Positions 35,082-45,340 of a DNA stretch of 64,000 bases are shown here, piece by piece. This stretch comes from Brachionus manjavacas (lineage: Eukaryota; Rotifera; Eurotatoria; Ploima; Brachionidae), in the NCBI GenBank assembly GCA_019054805.1, contig JAHQIY010000010.1, positions 2,339,501 through 2,403,500 of the forward strand, read 5' to 3'. Each line of letters starts with the position of its first letter. The stretch's first letter is position 1. The notes under the pieces are model-generated. The model ran no database searches. It was not told the DNA's origin and worked only from the letters and a program-made list of their open reading frames with translations. A program made the translations under genes and the position numbers.

Positions 35082-36073
35082 TTAAATTTATTTAAATTTT
35101 AAAAAATTAAAGAAAAGTTTTTGAAGGATATAATTAAGTTGATGTAAAAAATGAATACAAAGCTCAGTTTGAGGGAGTTGTTAACATTGATTTAATATTA
35201 ATTTATTTTATTAAAATTATTTATTCTTTCCTGTAAGTCAAGGCTTAAGCGGAACTAATGAATTCAAAACTCAATTTTAAGTACTATTTTCTGATAATTA
35301 GACTTTATGAAATTCTTTTAAAAATTTGCTTTAAATTTTATAATGCTAATTTTCTCAAGCTGATCCATTTTTCATCAAGAGTTTTAAAGCAAAAACATAA
35401 AAATGAATTTCAATTTGAAATTTATGTTTTTGTTCTTTGTTCCAAATCCTAAATTAAAATTGATTTCGAATTCAAATTTATTTAAATAATGTTCTTCGCT
35501 ACTACTTGATTTAAATGCTTATCCACGGTTTCAAAAAAAATTCAACTTAGCATAATTTGGTCAATTTTTTTGTCTGAATTTGAAAAGCCTGCCTGAAAAA
35601 AAATCATAAATTTCATAATTTAATTTTATTTAGCAAAAAAAACACATTTAAGTGTGTATAAAAAGAAACAAACAAAAGAAACAAAAAAAGCTCCTTTTCA
35701 ATCAAGCCAAAGCTAATTAAATTATCTAATATTTTTGCTAACTTATTGGCACAAATGACAACATTACAACAAACACCAGCAGTCTCATAAAGCTTGCATA
35801 AATTTTGCAACTACCTGAGTTCAACACGTTCTATTATTATAATTAATTGCAAATAAAAACCGATACCACTAATAATATTCATCTAGTTAGCATAATTTTT
35901 TGAATAAATAATTTTTTATTTTAAATAAAATTTTAATTGAAAATTGGATGGAATTTTTGAACTAATTTTTTTAGTGATTTTTTTAAAATAAAAAAAAAAT
36001 TTAAATTCACAAATTTTCATTTGCATAAGCTTTTTTTCAACTTTTTTTCAACTGTGGCCGACAAAGCAATGCT
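35082..36073. other. Intergenic, upstream of the motif-array gene
   Basis: AT-rich. Small ORFs (for example 35258-35452 +, 35613-35810 -) are low-complexity and unsupported. The promoter and 5' UTR of the gene at 36074 should lie at the right end; an AG before the start (ACAAAGCAATG) could be a splice or trans-splice acceptor but cannot be shown. Confidence 0.5.
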
Positions 36074-37198
36074 ATGGATAAGCCACATAAAAAGCTGAAA
36101 GCCTCATCGAGCGCCAAACTGATTTCTCACTATGTCAAAAACATCGAATTCAACTCGACTAGCAAAAAGCCTGTGTCACACTATGTCAAAAACGATGAGC
36201 CCATAAACCACTGCTCAAAGCCCATATCGCACTACATCAGAACGGGACAGCTCAAAAACTCCGCATCTAGCCTCGTTTCGGACTATTTCCAGTCCAATGG
36301 GCTGAAAAATTGTGCAGAAAACAGTGAAGCAGAGCCGGTCTGTCTGGAGAGCAGGCGAGTTCGCTCAAGGCGAAACTACATTTCGCAAATAATCAACAGT
36401 GAGCCCAATGACGCTAGACCTGGCCGCAACATCAGTCAAATTTTGAACGAGAACAGCAAAGAAAACGACTCCAGTCATCACATAGTGCCGATTGGCGACA
36501 CCACAAACCAGCCCAATAGAAAGATGCACAAAGTGAAGAGTGTGCTCATATCGGACTACATAAAAAACATTGAGAGCCAGCCGGACTGTTCAATATATCT
36601 TGGAAAATCGCAGTTGATTTCCAAGCTGATCGGACTGGACGCCAACAGCTGCTCGAGTCCCAGTGACTCGAAAAGCTTGCCGGCCGAGCCCAAGGAGAGC
36701 GAGGCTGAATTGAGCCAGAATGTGGCCAATTTGTCCAGGAAAAAAAGCCGCGGAAATTTCATTTCTTTTTATTTGAAGTCGAACAGCTCGCCTGAGTCAG
36801 CCGTCGCCAGTCAAAAATGCGACTTGGCAAATAGAGAAAAAAGTTTTGTCAAACTGAGACGTTCCAAGCTAATATCCCAGTACATCAGAAATGAAAAAAT
36901 GGATTGGAATGGTGCACAGTTCAGTGTAAAGACAGAAGAAACAAAGCAAAAGTCTAAACAGGCTATTAGATCGAGGTATATCTCGTCTTTCATTAAGCAG
37001 TACGAGAACGAAAGTGTGCTGGCTGATAGTCCACATACTTTAAACAAAATCATAAGACGAAATTTGGCCTTAACTTATACCAAAAGTGGACGAAGAGCCT
37101 TCAGGCGAAGCAAGGGCCAAAAGGACAGGTTTTTGAAAAAATACATTAAGCTTGACAATATTGTCAATCGGCTTAGAAAGACCAAAAAACTTGATTAG
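36074..37198 (+). CDS. Motif-array protein with 11 or more copies of a short I-S-x-Y-type motif
   Basis: A single-exon 374-aa ORF of unknown family, basic and Ser/Asn/Lys-rich, with no signal peptide or membrane helix. A nine-residue motif of the form [KRS]-x-[IV]-S-x-[YF]-[IVL]-[KR]-[NS] recurs at residues 15, 32, 49, 66, 101, 118, 157, 180, 228, 265 and 301 (KLISHYVKN, KPVSHYVKN, KPISHYIRT, SLVSDYFQS, NYISQIINS, RNISQILNE, VLISDYIKN, QLISKLIGL, NFISFYLKS, KLISQYIRN, RYISSFIKQ), plus a degenerate one near 352. The first four copies, and the pair 101/118, are spaced exactly 17 residues apart. The C-terminus is strongly basic. GC content is well above the flanks, as in the other true genes here, and the ORF is fully open, so it is probably expressed. 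AATAAA lies at about 37213. An array of short motifs between low-complexity linkers suggests a disordered, multivalent docking protein; this is inference. Confidence 0.8.
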   Translation: MDKPHKKLKASSSAKLISHYVKNIEFNSTSKKPVSHYVKNDEPINHCSKPISHYIRTGQLKNSASSLVSDYFQSNGLKNCAENSEAEPVCLESRRVRSRRNYISQIINSEPNDARPGRNISQILNENSKENDSSHHIVPIGDTTNQPNRKMHKVKSVLISDYIKNIESQPDCSIYLGKSQLISKLIGLDANSCSSPSDSKSLPAEPKESEAELSQNVANLSRKKSRGNFISFYLKSNSSPESAVASQKCDLANREKSFVKLRRSKLISQYIRNEKMDWNGAQFSVKTEETKQKSKQAIRSRYISSFIKQYENESVLADSPHTLNKIIRRNLALTYTKSGRRAFRRSKGQKDRFLKKYIKLDNIVNRLRKTKKLD

Positions 37199-38168
37199 TA
37201 TTTTAAACATTTTAATAAAGTATTAGAAATTTTTTTTTCTTGTTAATAAATTTTATTTTATGTTTTTTTTTTTTTTTATAAAGGTTTTTAAATTTAAGGC
37301 TAATGGGACACTGCCAGTTTATATCAAAATAAATATTTTTAATTTTAACATCTTTTTATTAAAATATTAAAAAATTTATTTAATAAAAATAAAAATGATA
37401 TTTTACACCCCCAATTACAGTGCTGCTACGATACCTTGAATTCACGATATTTTACCATATTTACCGTAAAATATAGTAATCTAAAAAAGGGTATTTTTCG
37501 TAAAAAACCGATAATTATTGTAAAATTCAGTGAAAAAAAATTTCCAAAATTTCTCGAAAAAAACCGATTTTCATGAAAAAAAGATTTTTTTTTGAATTTT
37601 TGAAAAAGAAAAAAAAAAAATTTGAATTTTGTGACAATAATTGACGTAAATTTCGGTAAATTTTTGTAGAAAAAGGTAAAAAATGGTAAAAATTCAACAA
37701 AAAAGGATTTTTTATTATTTAATTTAATTTTTTTTAAACAAATTATGAAAATTAATATTTAAACATTTTTTACAAAATTTAATTTATTTCTAGCTTTTTT
37801 TGCTTTTAAGCTGTTAGCTGCCTTGTCCCAAGCTTCTTAGAATGTGGAACCTTTTGGAATAAATTTTACAAGCCCAGCTTTTTAAAAAAATTTATATCTA
37901 ACTTTTGATTTCATTTTAAGCATATTATTTTACTTTTGATATTAAGCATTTCATTTGGACATTTAGTTATATAATATTTAAGAGTTTGATTTTAAATGAC
38001 TTTAACCTTTTTCAAGCTATAAATGATTTTCAAAAAACTTTGACAGTTGAAAATGTAAGAAAAATATAAATCATCATAAAAAAGTAAAAAAATTATTAAA
38101 AAATTTTATTATTATAATTTTTTAAATAAAACATTTCTAGGTTGTTGAGATTGTAATTGAGAGAAATG
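37199..38168. other. Intergenic with a small inverted-repeat element
   Basis: Contains a MITE-like pair: 37850-37905 (CCTTTTGGAATAAATTTTAC, then AAGCCCAGC) and its inverted copy at 38186-38228, spacer about 280 bp. The large inverted duplication starts inside this element. A run of TACCGTAAA/TTTACCGTAA-like simple sequence lies at about 37440-37690. Confidence 0.6.
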
Positions 38169-38559
38169 GTATAAATTAGATAAAATTTTTTTTAAAAAGC
38201 TGGGCTTGTAAAATTTATTCCAAAAGGTTATTAAGTGTAAAAGTCCATACATGACCTTTTAAAAAAAAAATTATAGCTTTTTATTTTTTTTAGACGGTTT
38301 TGGCTCGACATTTTGAAAAATAATAAAAAACTGAGACTTGTGACTTTTAAGCAGCTCTCTCAAGATTTCAAATTTAAAAATAATTTAAGTCATTATTGCA
38401 AGCATTTTCATCATTGAATTTAAACTTTTTAGTGAAATAGGACGAGTTTAATTTTTATTTGAAAATTTAAAAAATAAAAATCAACTTGATTTAAATTCAA
38501 ATTAGAAAAAGTCCATAAATATGCCTTTCATTTATTACTTTAAATATAAATTAGTGTGC

Positions 38560-38605
38560 CTTATCAGCACACTCGCTGGCTAGCCAGCTACAGTCAAAAC
38601 TACTC
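38560..38605. repeat. Paired short palindromes
   Basis: A GTGTGC...GCACAC stem is followed directly by the perfect palindrome GCTGGCTAGCCAGC. The mirror copy lies at about 51600-51645 in the right arm. Function unknown; it could be the 3' hairpin of a rolling-circle or other element. Confidence 0.5.
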
Positions 38606-39159
38606 CTACTAAATATTATTCTTATCATTTGTTTTACTTTTTAGAAGGTTAGGATTATATTGATTAACTGTACTATTCAATAAAAATTTTATGTTTTTTT
38701 TTTCAATATTTTTTTACATTACATGATTACTTTGAATATTTCAGAACTCGTTAAAGGGAATATTTTTGATTCTAGATATCTTCAGAAGAATACAAGTTTT
38801 GAAAAATTAGCTTTGCTCCAAACGAGTTGAGCGAATTTTGATATTTCGTCTAAAGAAAAGTCTAATAATAAATAAATTTTTTTATCAAAGAACTTATAAG
38901 AATTAAATTTTCTAAGTTTGGAGTTTATATCAAGAAAATCATTTTTTCGTTTGTCATCGTTTGTCTTCAAAATAACATTTCAGAAAATTTTATAATTTAT
39001 TAATTTTTTATGTGCTTTTTAATTAATTAATAAATTGACTCAATCATCCCATTATTGGTTTTGACCTTTGGTCTCTTTGGTTGAGTTGTACATTAGAAAA
39101 AAAAAATTTTATTCCAAGTGGATACTTACTGATGAAAGATAATTTGATTTTTAAAAATT

Positions 39160-39310
39160 AAACTCGCTCAATTTCACTTTCAATATTCACTTAAAACTAT
39201 TTTTTATTTGAAACTTTAAAAAAATATTTCAAGCATCGCACTTTTTCAATGTTATTTCAACAGTTGATACATTTTGTAATTCAAACACAAAAAATTAAAC
39301 CAAATTAATT
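39160..39310. repeat. Dispersed subterminal repeat
   Basis: Contains GCATCGCACTTTTTCAATG and TACATTTTGTAATTCAAAC. The same block occurs inverted at 50880-51030 (right arm) and as the two ends of the composite at 54684-57397, marking a transposon family. Confidence 0.65.
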
Positions 39311-39429
39311 CAAAAATTGAACGTCAAATCAACAAGGAAAAAAATATTTCCAGTTAAAGTCAAGTTAAAAGGATTCAAGTTTTGAATCAGTTTAGAATTG
39401 AAGAATTTTATTAAAAATTAAATTTTTTT

Positions 39430-39620
39430 ATAATAATTTATTTATTTGCTTTCTTAACGAGCTAGAGCTCCTTCAGAATAAATTAAAAAAAATAAAATAA
39501 AAATAAAAATAAAAAATAAAATTAAAGTAAATAAGCTAAAAAAATGAAAGTTAAGAAGACATATTTATGGAATAGATTGCTATAAGTGGCTGATGTTTAC
39601 ATAGTTCAAGTTTCATGAAG
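39430..39620 (-). mobile_element. LINE-A 3' tail (left arm)
   Basis: The minus-strand LINE-A tail hairpin (ACGAGCTAGAGCTCCTTCAG) plus 3' UTR (TTCAAGTTTCA) directly abuts the Tigger element. On the far side of Tigger, 41787-41850 resembles LINE-A ORF2 (VVFSRYK and DSELNFNILV on the minus strand), so Tigger landed in a LINE-A copy. The mirror is at 50580-50760. Confidence 0.75.
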
Positions 39621-39622
39621 TA

Positions 39623-41784
39623 GTCATTATTTTTTGTCCCAGGTACAAAATATTTTTTTCGTATTTGCCACGTCACAAATTTGGTTTTGTAGCCACTTTT
39701 TGATGGTATTTTGTACCGTCACAAAACATTTTGTGCCAGCTACAATTCCGAATTTATACCATGGTACAAAACAGGTCATTTTAAAATGTGTGATATAAAA
39801 AAATCCGAGACTTTTTTTTTGCAAATATTTTATTTATAAATTCAGGAATTTATTCGAAAAAACTTAGAAAACTAAGGAAATTTTTTTATTATCTTTATAA
39901 CATTAATATTATTTTTAATCATTTTAATACAAATTAATTGTAACTCTTGAGTCTAAAGAAAATCAAATTGTAACAAATTACGATTCGTATTGATTATGAA
40001 ACTAAATTTTAATATAATTAAGTCCATAATTGATATGTTTACATGAAGTAATGAATAAAATGTTTCGAAACATAAAATGTGAAGAAAAACAGGCAGAAAA
40101 AGGACACTGCCAATTTCGTCACCACTTTCATGCTCATCAATACTAGAATGGTCTTCTAGATCACTTGAATCAGAATTTTGGTCCGATTCTTCGTCGACAA
40201 CACCGTCATCATCGGTCTCATGATTTTGATTCAATCTACCTTCGACTCGAGTATCAATTTCTTCTAAGTTCCCTTGATCAAATCCATCTACATCAATTTC
40301 ACCTTCATCGTTGTCGACATAATCATCGATGAGACCTCGTTTCAAAATATGTTTTAAAGTTCCATGAAAATCGTCTTGGTTATTCGAAGTGATTTCACAG
40401 ACGTGAAATGATGATTTAATAATCGACGAGTCGAATTCATCCCATATTTGTGATAGCCACTCAATTGCTCTCTTATAGTCTGGTGATTTTAAATTCCCAT
40501 TTTCGTAAACGATTTAAAATCGTTTAAATACCAACTTGTCCATTTTCATTTCATTTTGTGTCATTCAGTGTATGATTTTTTTAATGACTTTAACCAACAG
40601 ACATCTGCAGGTTGAAGCAAACAAGTGAGTCTCGCCGGTATGAGTGAATACGAAATATTTAAGTCTTGCATAAAGCTCGTTGTTGACGAGTTTTTATAAC
40701 ACGGTGCTTGATCAAAGTAGAGTATTGGATTTTTGTGTGACCTTTTAATCAAGTGAGATAGAAATAGACGCTGGATAAAATCGGTTTTAATCAACTGAGA
40801 AACGAAAGTGCCACTCGGCTTGTTTACCACAACTACATTTGATGGAATTTGAAAATCTTTGATCGGTGTTTTTCGTGGGACTAAAATTATTAATGGAAAC
40901 TTGGTCCCGTCAGCACTTGCGCATAAACCGATTGACAATCTCGCACTTCCAGATGTATCTACTTTAACTCGTTTTGCACCGCGCTGTTCGTAAGTATAGT
41001 TCTCAGTTGAGTCTAAGTATAACGTTGTCTCATCAAAATTATAAATTTGGCTACGAGGTCTTTTTACACAGTCGTCATTGCAATTTTTAAAAAATTGATT
41101 GATTGTCTCAACGCAGTTACTTGGTAAAGTTCGTCCATTTGATGTTATTCTTCTAAGAACGAGATTATTCCGGTCTAAAAAGCGACTCAACCAACCCTTG
41201 GAAGCTTTAAAGAAATCTATGCCAGATTGATCAGCTAAATTTAATGTCTTCAGTTAACACATGCACCAGTATTTCGAGATCGATTGGTCCAATTGAGGAG
41301 ATTTGTTTCCAGATTTACAAACTTTAATTTTCGATCATATAATACATGAAATCTTCTACTTTTTGATGAAAAAACGAGGATTTTAATGTGTTTGTGTAAC
41401 ATACTTCTTTTATACAACAAATTGAAAAGGTCAAGTTTATTTTTATAAAATTTGAAATTTAAAAAGGACAAGCGATAGTAAGTAATATGTTTTCTTAAGA
41501 GATTTCTAATTTCATGTTGATTTTTGTAAGGTATCTTTTGATATTACAAAAAAAGTCAAAAATAATTTTCTTTGTGGCCTTTTCTATTTAATTTCTTAGG
41601 ATTTATTAAACCAAAAGAAATTCTTGACTACTTAAATAATGAAACAAAAAAAAGTCTCGGATTTTTTTATATACACATTTTTAAATGACCTGTTTTGTAC
41701 CATGGTATAAATTCGGAATTGTAGCTGGCACAAAATGTTTTGTGACACTTTTTCTGTTTTATACTGGGACAAAAAATGAGGGAT
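39623..41784 (-). mobile_element. Tigger (pogo-type) transposon, left-arm copy
   Basis: About 130-bp inverted ends contain TTTTTTGTCCCAG, ACAAAACATTTTGTGCCAGC and TACCATGGTACAAAACAGG. TA dinucleotides border both ends (39621-39622, 41785-41786), as expected for TA-targeting pogo elements. Inside is one decayed transposase gene on the minus strand. The inverted twin is 48416-50576. Confidence 0.88.
39953..41471 (-). pseudogene. Tigger-type DDE transposase, inactivated
   Basis: The order on the minus strand is a CENP-B-type region (LETNLLNWTNRSRN; then, after a frameshift near 41230, QSGIDFFKASKGWLSRFL), then the DDE_1 core (41190-40561). Catalytic positions are visible: D in YNFDETTLY, D in LYFDQAPCYKN and D in LLQPADVCW. 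After a TGA stop at about 40561 come AIEWLSQIWDEFDSSII and an Asp/Glu-rich tail (DDYVDNDEGEIDVDG), typical of Tigger C-termini. The helix-turn-helix expected at the extreme N-terminus is not evident. Frameshift and stop make it inactive. Confidence 0.85.
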
Positions 41785-41849
41785 TACGGTACCAGTATAT
41801 TAAAATTTAACTCAGAATCAACAGCGAGTTGTTTTTGTACCTAGAAAAG

Positions 41850-42520
41850 ACTACTTCAGATGGAGTTTCTATATTGTCAGAGGTACTAAGTGGAGTTCCG
41901 CAAGGTTCTGTACTTGGACCTATGCTATTTATTCTGTACATAAATGAAATACTTGACTGCGTTTCAAATAAAATGGAATTTTATGCAGATGACTCAAAAA
42001 TACTCGGCATAGTTAATAAATTTTGTGAGAGAGCAATTTTACAGAAAGACCAGGATGCAGTGTGCCAATGGGTAGAGATTTGGGACTGTGTGCTGATAAA
42101 TATAAAGTAATGCATTTCGGCAGACTAAATGCAAAGCATAAATATACACAGAGTGTGAGCGAGCACAGAGTGTGAGAGGGATCTTGGAGTGATGGTCTCA
42201 TCAGATTTAAAGTGGACCCATCAAGTGAAAAGTGCTTGTGCGAAAGCAATTCGGGTACTTAGAATGCTCAAGCAAACGTTTACAAGTATAGAGGATAGGC
42301 TTTGGGGTAAGATTGTATGTATCCATGGTAAGACCTCATCTAGATTACGCAGTGCAGATTTTGAATCCAAGTATGAAAAGGGATGTGAACGCGTAAGAAA
42401 AGGTGCAAGAAAGGGCAACAAAAATACCTTTGTCTCTAAGAAACATGTCGTATGAAATGAGGTTAACGAAATTAGGACTGACAAAGCTGAGTGAAAGAAG
42501 AGTAAGGGGGACTTGATTGA
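41850..42520 (+). pseudogene. LINE-C reverse transcriptase 3' segment (left arm)
   Basis: Open pieces encode VLSGVPQGSVLGPMLFILYI, MEFYADDSKILGIV (YADD box intact), DLKWTHQVKSACAKAIRVLR and, near 42430-42515, MSYEMRLTKLGLTKLSERRV then RGDLIE: CR1-like RT core to C-terminus. Frame breaks occur at about 42110 and 42330-42420. It meets an opposite-strand LINE piece head-on at about 42520. Confidence 0.88.
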
Positions 42521-42524
42521 AATC

Positions 42525-43199
42525 ATTTAAACTAATTATATCTGGTAGGTGTTTATTTGTCATGTTCAGTAGTTGTAAGGTTTTGTGGGATTTGACGATT
42601 GATTGGGAGTTAAGGTGTAGCATTTTCAGCGGCTTATTGTTGTTCATTTTCATATTCAATGTATGGATCGGACATGTTTGCATCGAAGCGGTCATTTTTT
42701 AGACTTGCGAAAAGTATTGGTTCGAGTTCACGACTATATCGTTGCCCAAGATTTGTTGAAATAATATCGAGTAGAGGTTTTGGGTCTTCGTGGACTGTTG
42801 AGGTGATTTTGTTCAAGTTTCTAATTAGGTCTATTATAAATTTAAGGATTGAGAGTGTTGAAGGGTTTTGTTGTTGCTGGCTATTGAAACTGGAATAATT
42901 TCTTTGAAAATTATTGCTATTTTGTGTTTTTTTAGTAGTCTTTTTTCTTGTTCGGCTGATTTTGCGATAACTGCTTCTTGGAGAATTTTGCATGACTTAG
43001 AACAGGCTGCGTGATTTTCACCACAGTTTACGCATTTAAATTTGGCTTGGTCTTTTACATGACATGATTTGAAGTGGTGTTTACCAGAGCATCTGAGACA
43101 GGTAGGGTTTTTTTCTATACATTTTTCTTTAGTGTGTCCAAACTTCTGGCAGTTGAAACATTGGTCTGGAGTAGTTCCTGAAACAGAGTAGTTCCGCAT
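42525..43199 (-). pseudogene. LINE-C ORF1 zinc-knuckle end plus start of ORF2 (left arm)
   Basis: Minus strand 43199-42834 encodes three CCHC-like knuckles: CFNCQKFGHTKEKC, CLRCSGKHHFKSC and CVNCGENHAACSKSC, the nucleic-acid-binding end of LINE ORF1. A Gln/Asn-rich tail (QQQQNPSTL) and YIEYENEQQ end ORF1 in a shifted frame. ORF2 then starts (LKMLHLNSQSIVKSHKTLQL, then PDIISLNDF), the beginning of an AP-endonuclease domain, and is cut at about 42525 by the RT segment in opposite orientation. Only this copy retains the first two knuckles; the copies at 44774 and 47128 begin at the third. Confidence 0.85.
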
Positions 43200-43653
43200 T
43201 GGAATAAGTTGCGATAAAATGTGGTCAAATCTAAGTCAACCGCTAATTTTAAAATGGCTTTAAATAATTTAGATAAGTACAATGGGATCGGCGGTGGTGG
43301 GTTCAGACTCTCTATATGTTAGGTGTCGCAGCATGAACTACTACTTCTACTACTACAACTGAACATGACTTAAATTATACTTTATATAAATAATGTATAT
43401 TTACTACAAAATGATTTTTGCATTAAAAAAGACAATTAATTAAAATAATGATATAAAAATTTAGGAAAAATACCGTGAAGCTGCAATGGATTACTTGCGT
43501 TAAGTTCAATTAGAAGTCGAATTTCTAAATAAATACAGTGAGATCCAAACTTTAAAATTATTTTTTAATATTTTATTTGTTTCAAACAAATAAAAGAAAG
43601 TTTCTCTAATTATAATAGTTAACAACATCTGTTTCACTAAATTTCTTTATAGT
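43071..43653. other. Single-copy centre of the palindrome
   Basis: After the ORF1 N-terminal part (to about 43260) there is a LINE 3'-end-like segment with (TAC)n (about 43340-43365). Then at 43465-43560, after a TTTAG, an open stretch reads EKYREAAMDYLR, stop, VQLEVEFLNKYSEI, possibly a coding relic of unknown origin. Confidence 0.5.
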
Positions 43654-44154
43654 TATTTATTTTATATTTGTTTTGTCTATAAAGTTTCTTTTGCCATTTA
43701 TTTTTTCATCATGTTTTTTAGCTATAATTTCCTTTCACATTAATTTTTCTTTTTAAGTTTTTGACAATAAAATATATTAGCATTATTCCCTTTTTTATGA
43801 TGAAAAGGATTTTAAAGGCGTCTCGTATTACAAAGACATTTGAAATAATTTTTCTTTCTGAGCGGTTACCGAGTCTTTGATCATCTATTTGAATGACTCG
43901 CACACAAACCACTTGGTTACACGGACTTTTAACGTTTGTTTGCTAGAATTTTTGATTTGGATTTTTCGTCATAAAAAATTGAAAATTATATTAATTTAAG
44001 TATTTGAAAAATATAATAAAAAATTTAAAAAATGAAGTAAAAAATTTTTATATGTCAGAAATTTTTTTTTATTTTTATTTTACATTTTTCAAAAAATCTT
44101 CAAGAAAAAAAAAGCCAAAATAAGAATTTGTTTTGTAAAAAAAAATCTATTAGG

Positions 44155-44610
44155 ATAGTACGAACCTCTTAATAACGAAATCCCGATATAACGAACTAAG
44201 AAAAAAAACTTTACATAACGAATTTTAAAAAAATGACATCCGTTAATAGACACCTTGATAATAAAAAATAGTAAATAAATACTTGACAATTACTAATTAT
44301 TGATTATCTAAAAATTCTAATTGATAAAAACGAATGAAAAGCAAGTTTGCAAAAAGAGAAAATGTATATCTCTTGAAGTCAAGATAGAAATTATAAAAAT
44401 CAAGTGATTAACTCGAAAGAAGCAATCGATAGAATAAATGAACTGAAACAATTTTTTTTAAACAAAAAAGATGATGATTCTAATGTAATTAATTTATTAT
44501 TTAATATTGAAAATTTTATAATTGAAAGTAGCTTTACCTAACAATCATCTATTACCGATTTTTTTCAAAAAAATTAACTTTTTGTTTTTTCTCACATTTT
44601 TATTTTAGAT
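44155..44610 (+). mobile_element. Internally deleted Tigger-like element (unit 1)
   Basis: Starts with GAACCTCTTAATAACGAAAT and CCCGATATAACGAAC, typical Tigger-type terminal repeats. Near 44355 it encodes KKRKCISLEVKIEIIKIK (transposase N-terminal helix-turn-helix). After a frame break it passes straight to EAIDRINELKQFF and QSSITDFFQKN, a transposase C-terminus, so the catalytic middle is gone. The right end is rearranged into the hairpin at 44557-44778. Confidence 0.65.
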
Positions 44611-44778
44611 TTTTTATCAATACAATTTGGTTTAAAAATTTTTTTATACCTATCATTTTATATTTAATAGAGAATTTCGATATTACGACTCGTAAATTTT
44701 TAAACCAAATTGTATTGATAAAAAATCTAAAATAAAAATGTGAGAAAAAACAAAAAGTTAATTTTTTTGAAAAAAATC
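44557..44778. repeat. 85-bp perfect inverted repeat with 52-bp loop (unit 1)
   Basis: Arms 44557-44641 and 44694-44778 are exact reverse complements (GATTTTTTTCAAAAAAATTA ... and inverse). The loop contains TTCGATATTACGACTCG. The right arm ends exactly where the inverted LINE-C copy begins. Confidence 0.93.
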
Positions 44779-45340
44779 ATGTCATGTAAAAGACCAAGCC
44801 AAATTTAAATGCGTAAACTGTGGTGAAAATCACGCAGCCTGTTCTAAGTCATGCAAAATTCTCCAAGAAGCAGTTATCGCAAAATCAGCCGAACAAGAAA
44901 AAAGACTACTAAAAAAACACAAAATAGCAATAATTTTCAAAGAAATTATTCCAGTTTCAATAGCCAGCAACAACAAAACCCTTCAACACTCTCAATCCTT
45001 AAATTTATAATAGACCTAATTAGAAACTTGACCAAAATCACCTCAACAGTCCACGAAGACCCAAAACCTCTACTCGATATTATTTCAACAAATCTTGGGC
45101 AACGATATAGTCGTGAACTCGAACCAATACTTTTCGCAAGTCTAAAAAATGACCGCTTCGATGCAAACATGTCCGATCCATACATTGAATATGAAAATGA
45201 ACAACAATAAGCCGCTGAAAATGCTACACCTTAACTCCCAATCAATCGTCAAATCCCACAAAACCTTACAACTACTGAACATGACAAATAAACACCTACC
45301 AGATATAATTAGTTTAAATGATTTCAATCAAGTCCCCCCT
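44774..45340 (+). pseudogene. LINE-C ORF1 end plus ORF2 start (unit 1)
   Basis: Inverted copy of 42525-43070. Starts at the third zinc knuckle (CVNCGENHAACSKSC), continues through the Gln/Asn-rich ORF1 tail and the ORF2 start (LKMLHLNSQSIVKSHKTLQL), and is cut by an opposite-strand RT segment. Confidence 0.85.

Larger units (their letters stand above)
38169..43070. repeat. Left arm of a 4.9-kb inverted duplication
   Basis: This is the reverse complement of 47128-52029 with only rare differences (for example a T-run near 40497, and a small change near 39560). It carries a scrap of MITE, LINE-A tail, a Tigger element and a LINE-C chimera. The outer edge falls at GTATAAATTAGAT, and the inner edge at CATGACATGATTT. 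Confidence 0.95.

Noticed and set aside
35258..35810. Small ORFs upstream of the motif-array gene
   Set aside because: AT-driven Lys/Phe/Leu-rich frames without domains or composition shift.
36556..37053. Two antisense ORFs within the motif-array gene
   Set aside because: They mirror the repetitive sense codons; hydrophobic and low-complexity, no start context.
42345..42695. 116-aa ORF spanning the LINE-C junction as a real gene
   Set aside because: First half is LINE ORF2 start, second half is the antisense of the RT segment; an accidental fusion frame.
43718..43912. 64-aa minus ORF in segment C, repeated at 46079
   Set aside because: Open in both units but no recognisable domain; repeat copies are identical by duplication, so conservation gives no support.
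44089..44289. Membrane-protein-like ORF repeated at 46461
   Set aside because: Antisense translation through Tigger terminal repeats; hydrophobicity comes from AT content.
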